A DNA stretch of 64,000 bases from Owenweeksia sp. (GTDB taxonomy: Bacteria; Bacteroidota; Bacteroidia; Flavobacteriales; Schleiferiaceae), in assembly GCA_028285465.1 (NCBI GenBank), contig JANQPD010000030.1, positions 141,673-205,672 of the forward strand, written 5' to 3'. How positions within the stretch are numbered: position 1 is the first letter of the stretch; every line of letters starts with the position of its first letter. Below the pieces are notes generated by a model. That model was not told the DNA's origin and ran no database searches. It saw nothing but the letters and a program-made list of their open reading frames with translations. Below are positions 62,603-64,000 of the stretch, piece after piece. The position numbers and the translations under genes are program-made.

Positions 62603-62662
62603 GGACCTGTACCCGCCAGGATATTGCCTTGCCCTAAAGGGATTCCCGGCGGGTATAGGTCC
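62603..62662. repeat. Long inverted repeat between convergent genes
   Basis: GGACCTGTACCCGCC ... GGCGGGTATAGGTCC (15-nt arms, one G/T wobble). Confidence 0.85.
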
Positions 62663-62740
62663 GGCTAAAAGGCCAGAAAGCCAGGAACTCCACAAATGCG
62701 CTGCACAGAAAACAGGCTAGTATGAAAGCTCTCGTTGACA

Positions 62741-64000
62741 TCAGCGTTGTACCATAAACCGCTGTACGGCAGGTTGGCCTGATGCAGGGATGAAGTGCAA
62801 TACATAGATGCCCGCATCCCAATTGGCGGTGTGTAGCCTATAGCGCCGGATATGATTGGGCAACCTTTTCTTTAGCATACGGTTTCCCGCTATATCGCTT
62901 ACCTCTACAGTGCAGGCTCCTATGTCCGTATGTTCCCATTCCAAAAGCGTATAGGCATCTGCCGGGTTGGGGAACAGGCGCATAGAGGCAGGCACACCCG
63001 GGGCTTCGGGGATACTGAAATACTGCCCGCAGCTATCCGGCTTTACGCAACCGTTCTCGTCTATGCTCAGCAGCCATTGGAATTTATCCCCGTTGTTGGA
63101 AAACCTGCGCTCTGCATCAAAGACCTGCCCGACCGCCAATAGTCCGTTGCCGGCCAGCTTGAAGTTCTCCAGATAACAAGCTTCCCGCTCATAGGCGTAA
63201 AAGTAGCGGTGGTGCCATACCGTATTCCCGTCTTCATCAAAACAAAAAAGGTGCGCAATAAAACGCCCGTTGTTTAGCGTACGTCCGCCTATTACTTAAT
63301 GGCCATTAGACAGGCGTGTAAAGCCATCTAAACCGAAGTAGTTCATCAAGGGGCCTATTTCTTTTTCATCGATCAGGTTGCCCTGAAGATCAAAACGACC
63401 CAAAAGCAGCCGGTCCGGGTTTCTGTAAGCGTATATCACCGTATCCAACTCATAATTGCCTACGTACAAATAATCCCCACTTGAATGGCGGCCTATCCTT
63501 AGCGCTGAAACGCTTTTTGTCCGGTCGATCAGGCGCTTCCACTTAAGGTTTCCCTGTCTGTCGATCAAGGCATAGAGCCCCTGGTTCGGTAAGGGGCCTC
63601 CAATATAATAGCTTCCGCCACCTATCAGATAACCACTGTCCACAGGCAAAAGATGGATTCCAAAATACCCACCCAGGTCGCTTACCGGATCATCTATCTG
63701 GCTTTCCCAAACCACATTAAAGTCCAGGTCGAATTTCACCAGGGTTAGGATTATTTTACGGGTATCCCTTCTATAAGCTTCCCCGGTGAGCACAATATTG
63801 CTGTCTCCGTCCATCTTCAGGCTATAGAAGATGGTCTGCAGGCTGTCCTGGAACTGGTACAGCCGGGTGTAAAGGGTATCCCATTGGCGGTTGAAGCGCA
63901 ACAGCATAACGCTTTGGTCATACGACTGGGCCAGGATGTAATCCGTGCTGTTGGGCACCTTTACCAGGTTGTCGCCCCCATTGTCTACAAAGTCCCCGAA
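62741..64000 (-). pseudogene. Secreted T9SS-type protein interrupted by an in-frame TAA at 63296-63298; N-terminus beyond window
   Basis: ORF 63296..63958 (extends beyond window) ends GFTRLSNGH*; same frame continues VIGGRTLNNGRFIAHLFCFDEDGNTVWHHRYFYAYE... to MRLFPNPADAYTLLEW...GIYVLHFIPASGQPAVQRFMVQR*. Confidence 0.8.

Overview
This 64 kb window is a Bacteroidetes-type chromosomal segment. The evidence is the T9SS C-terminal sorting modules, a gliding-motility-associated C-terminal domain, an E1 alpha/beta fusion, a 7TMR-HD protein and a DUF3052-like protein. About 60 genes are supportable. Recognisable housekeeping genes are dapA, ligA, tex, murQ, an RsmB-like methyltransferase, the fused 2-oxoacid dehydrogenase E1, msrB, an OmpA-family protein, umuD-like, thiolase, 7TMR-HD, ppa, crcB, obg, adk, a manC-like nucleotidyltransferase, and HMG-CoA reductase next to a GHMP kinase. 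Secreted T9SS-type proteins include a trypsin-like protease, an endonuclease/exonuclease/phosphatase-like protein and two tandem PKD/gliding-CTD giants. Two stretches (about 8.4-9.6 kb and 24.9-27.7 kb) look accessory: short unrelated minus-strand ORFs separated by imperfect palindromes with AAC/GTT-type ends, two of which are clearly homologous to each other. This suggests an integrase-less cassette array and is the best candidate here for an unusual system. Other notable points are an in-frame TAA interrupting a secreted protein (63296-63298), an apparent +1 frameshift in a small membrane protein (37857-38043), a perfect 38-nt palindrome (23814-23851), a degenerate single-domain DEAD-box-like protein, and a small Cys-containing secreted peptide. 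I recognised no rRNA, tRNA, CRISPR array, integrase or transposase. Family names are from motif recognition only; no database search was run.
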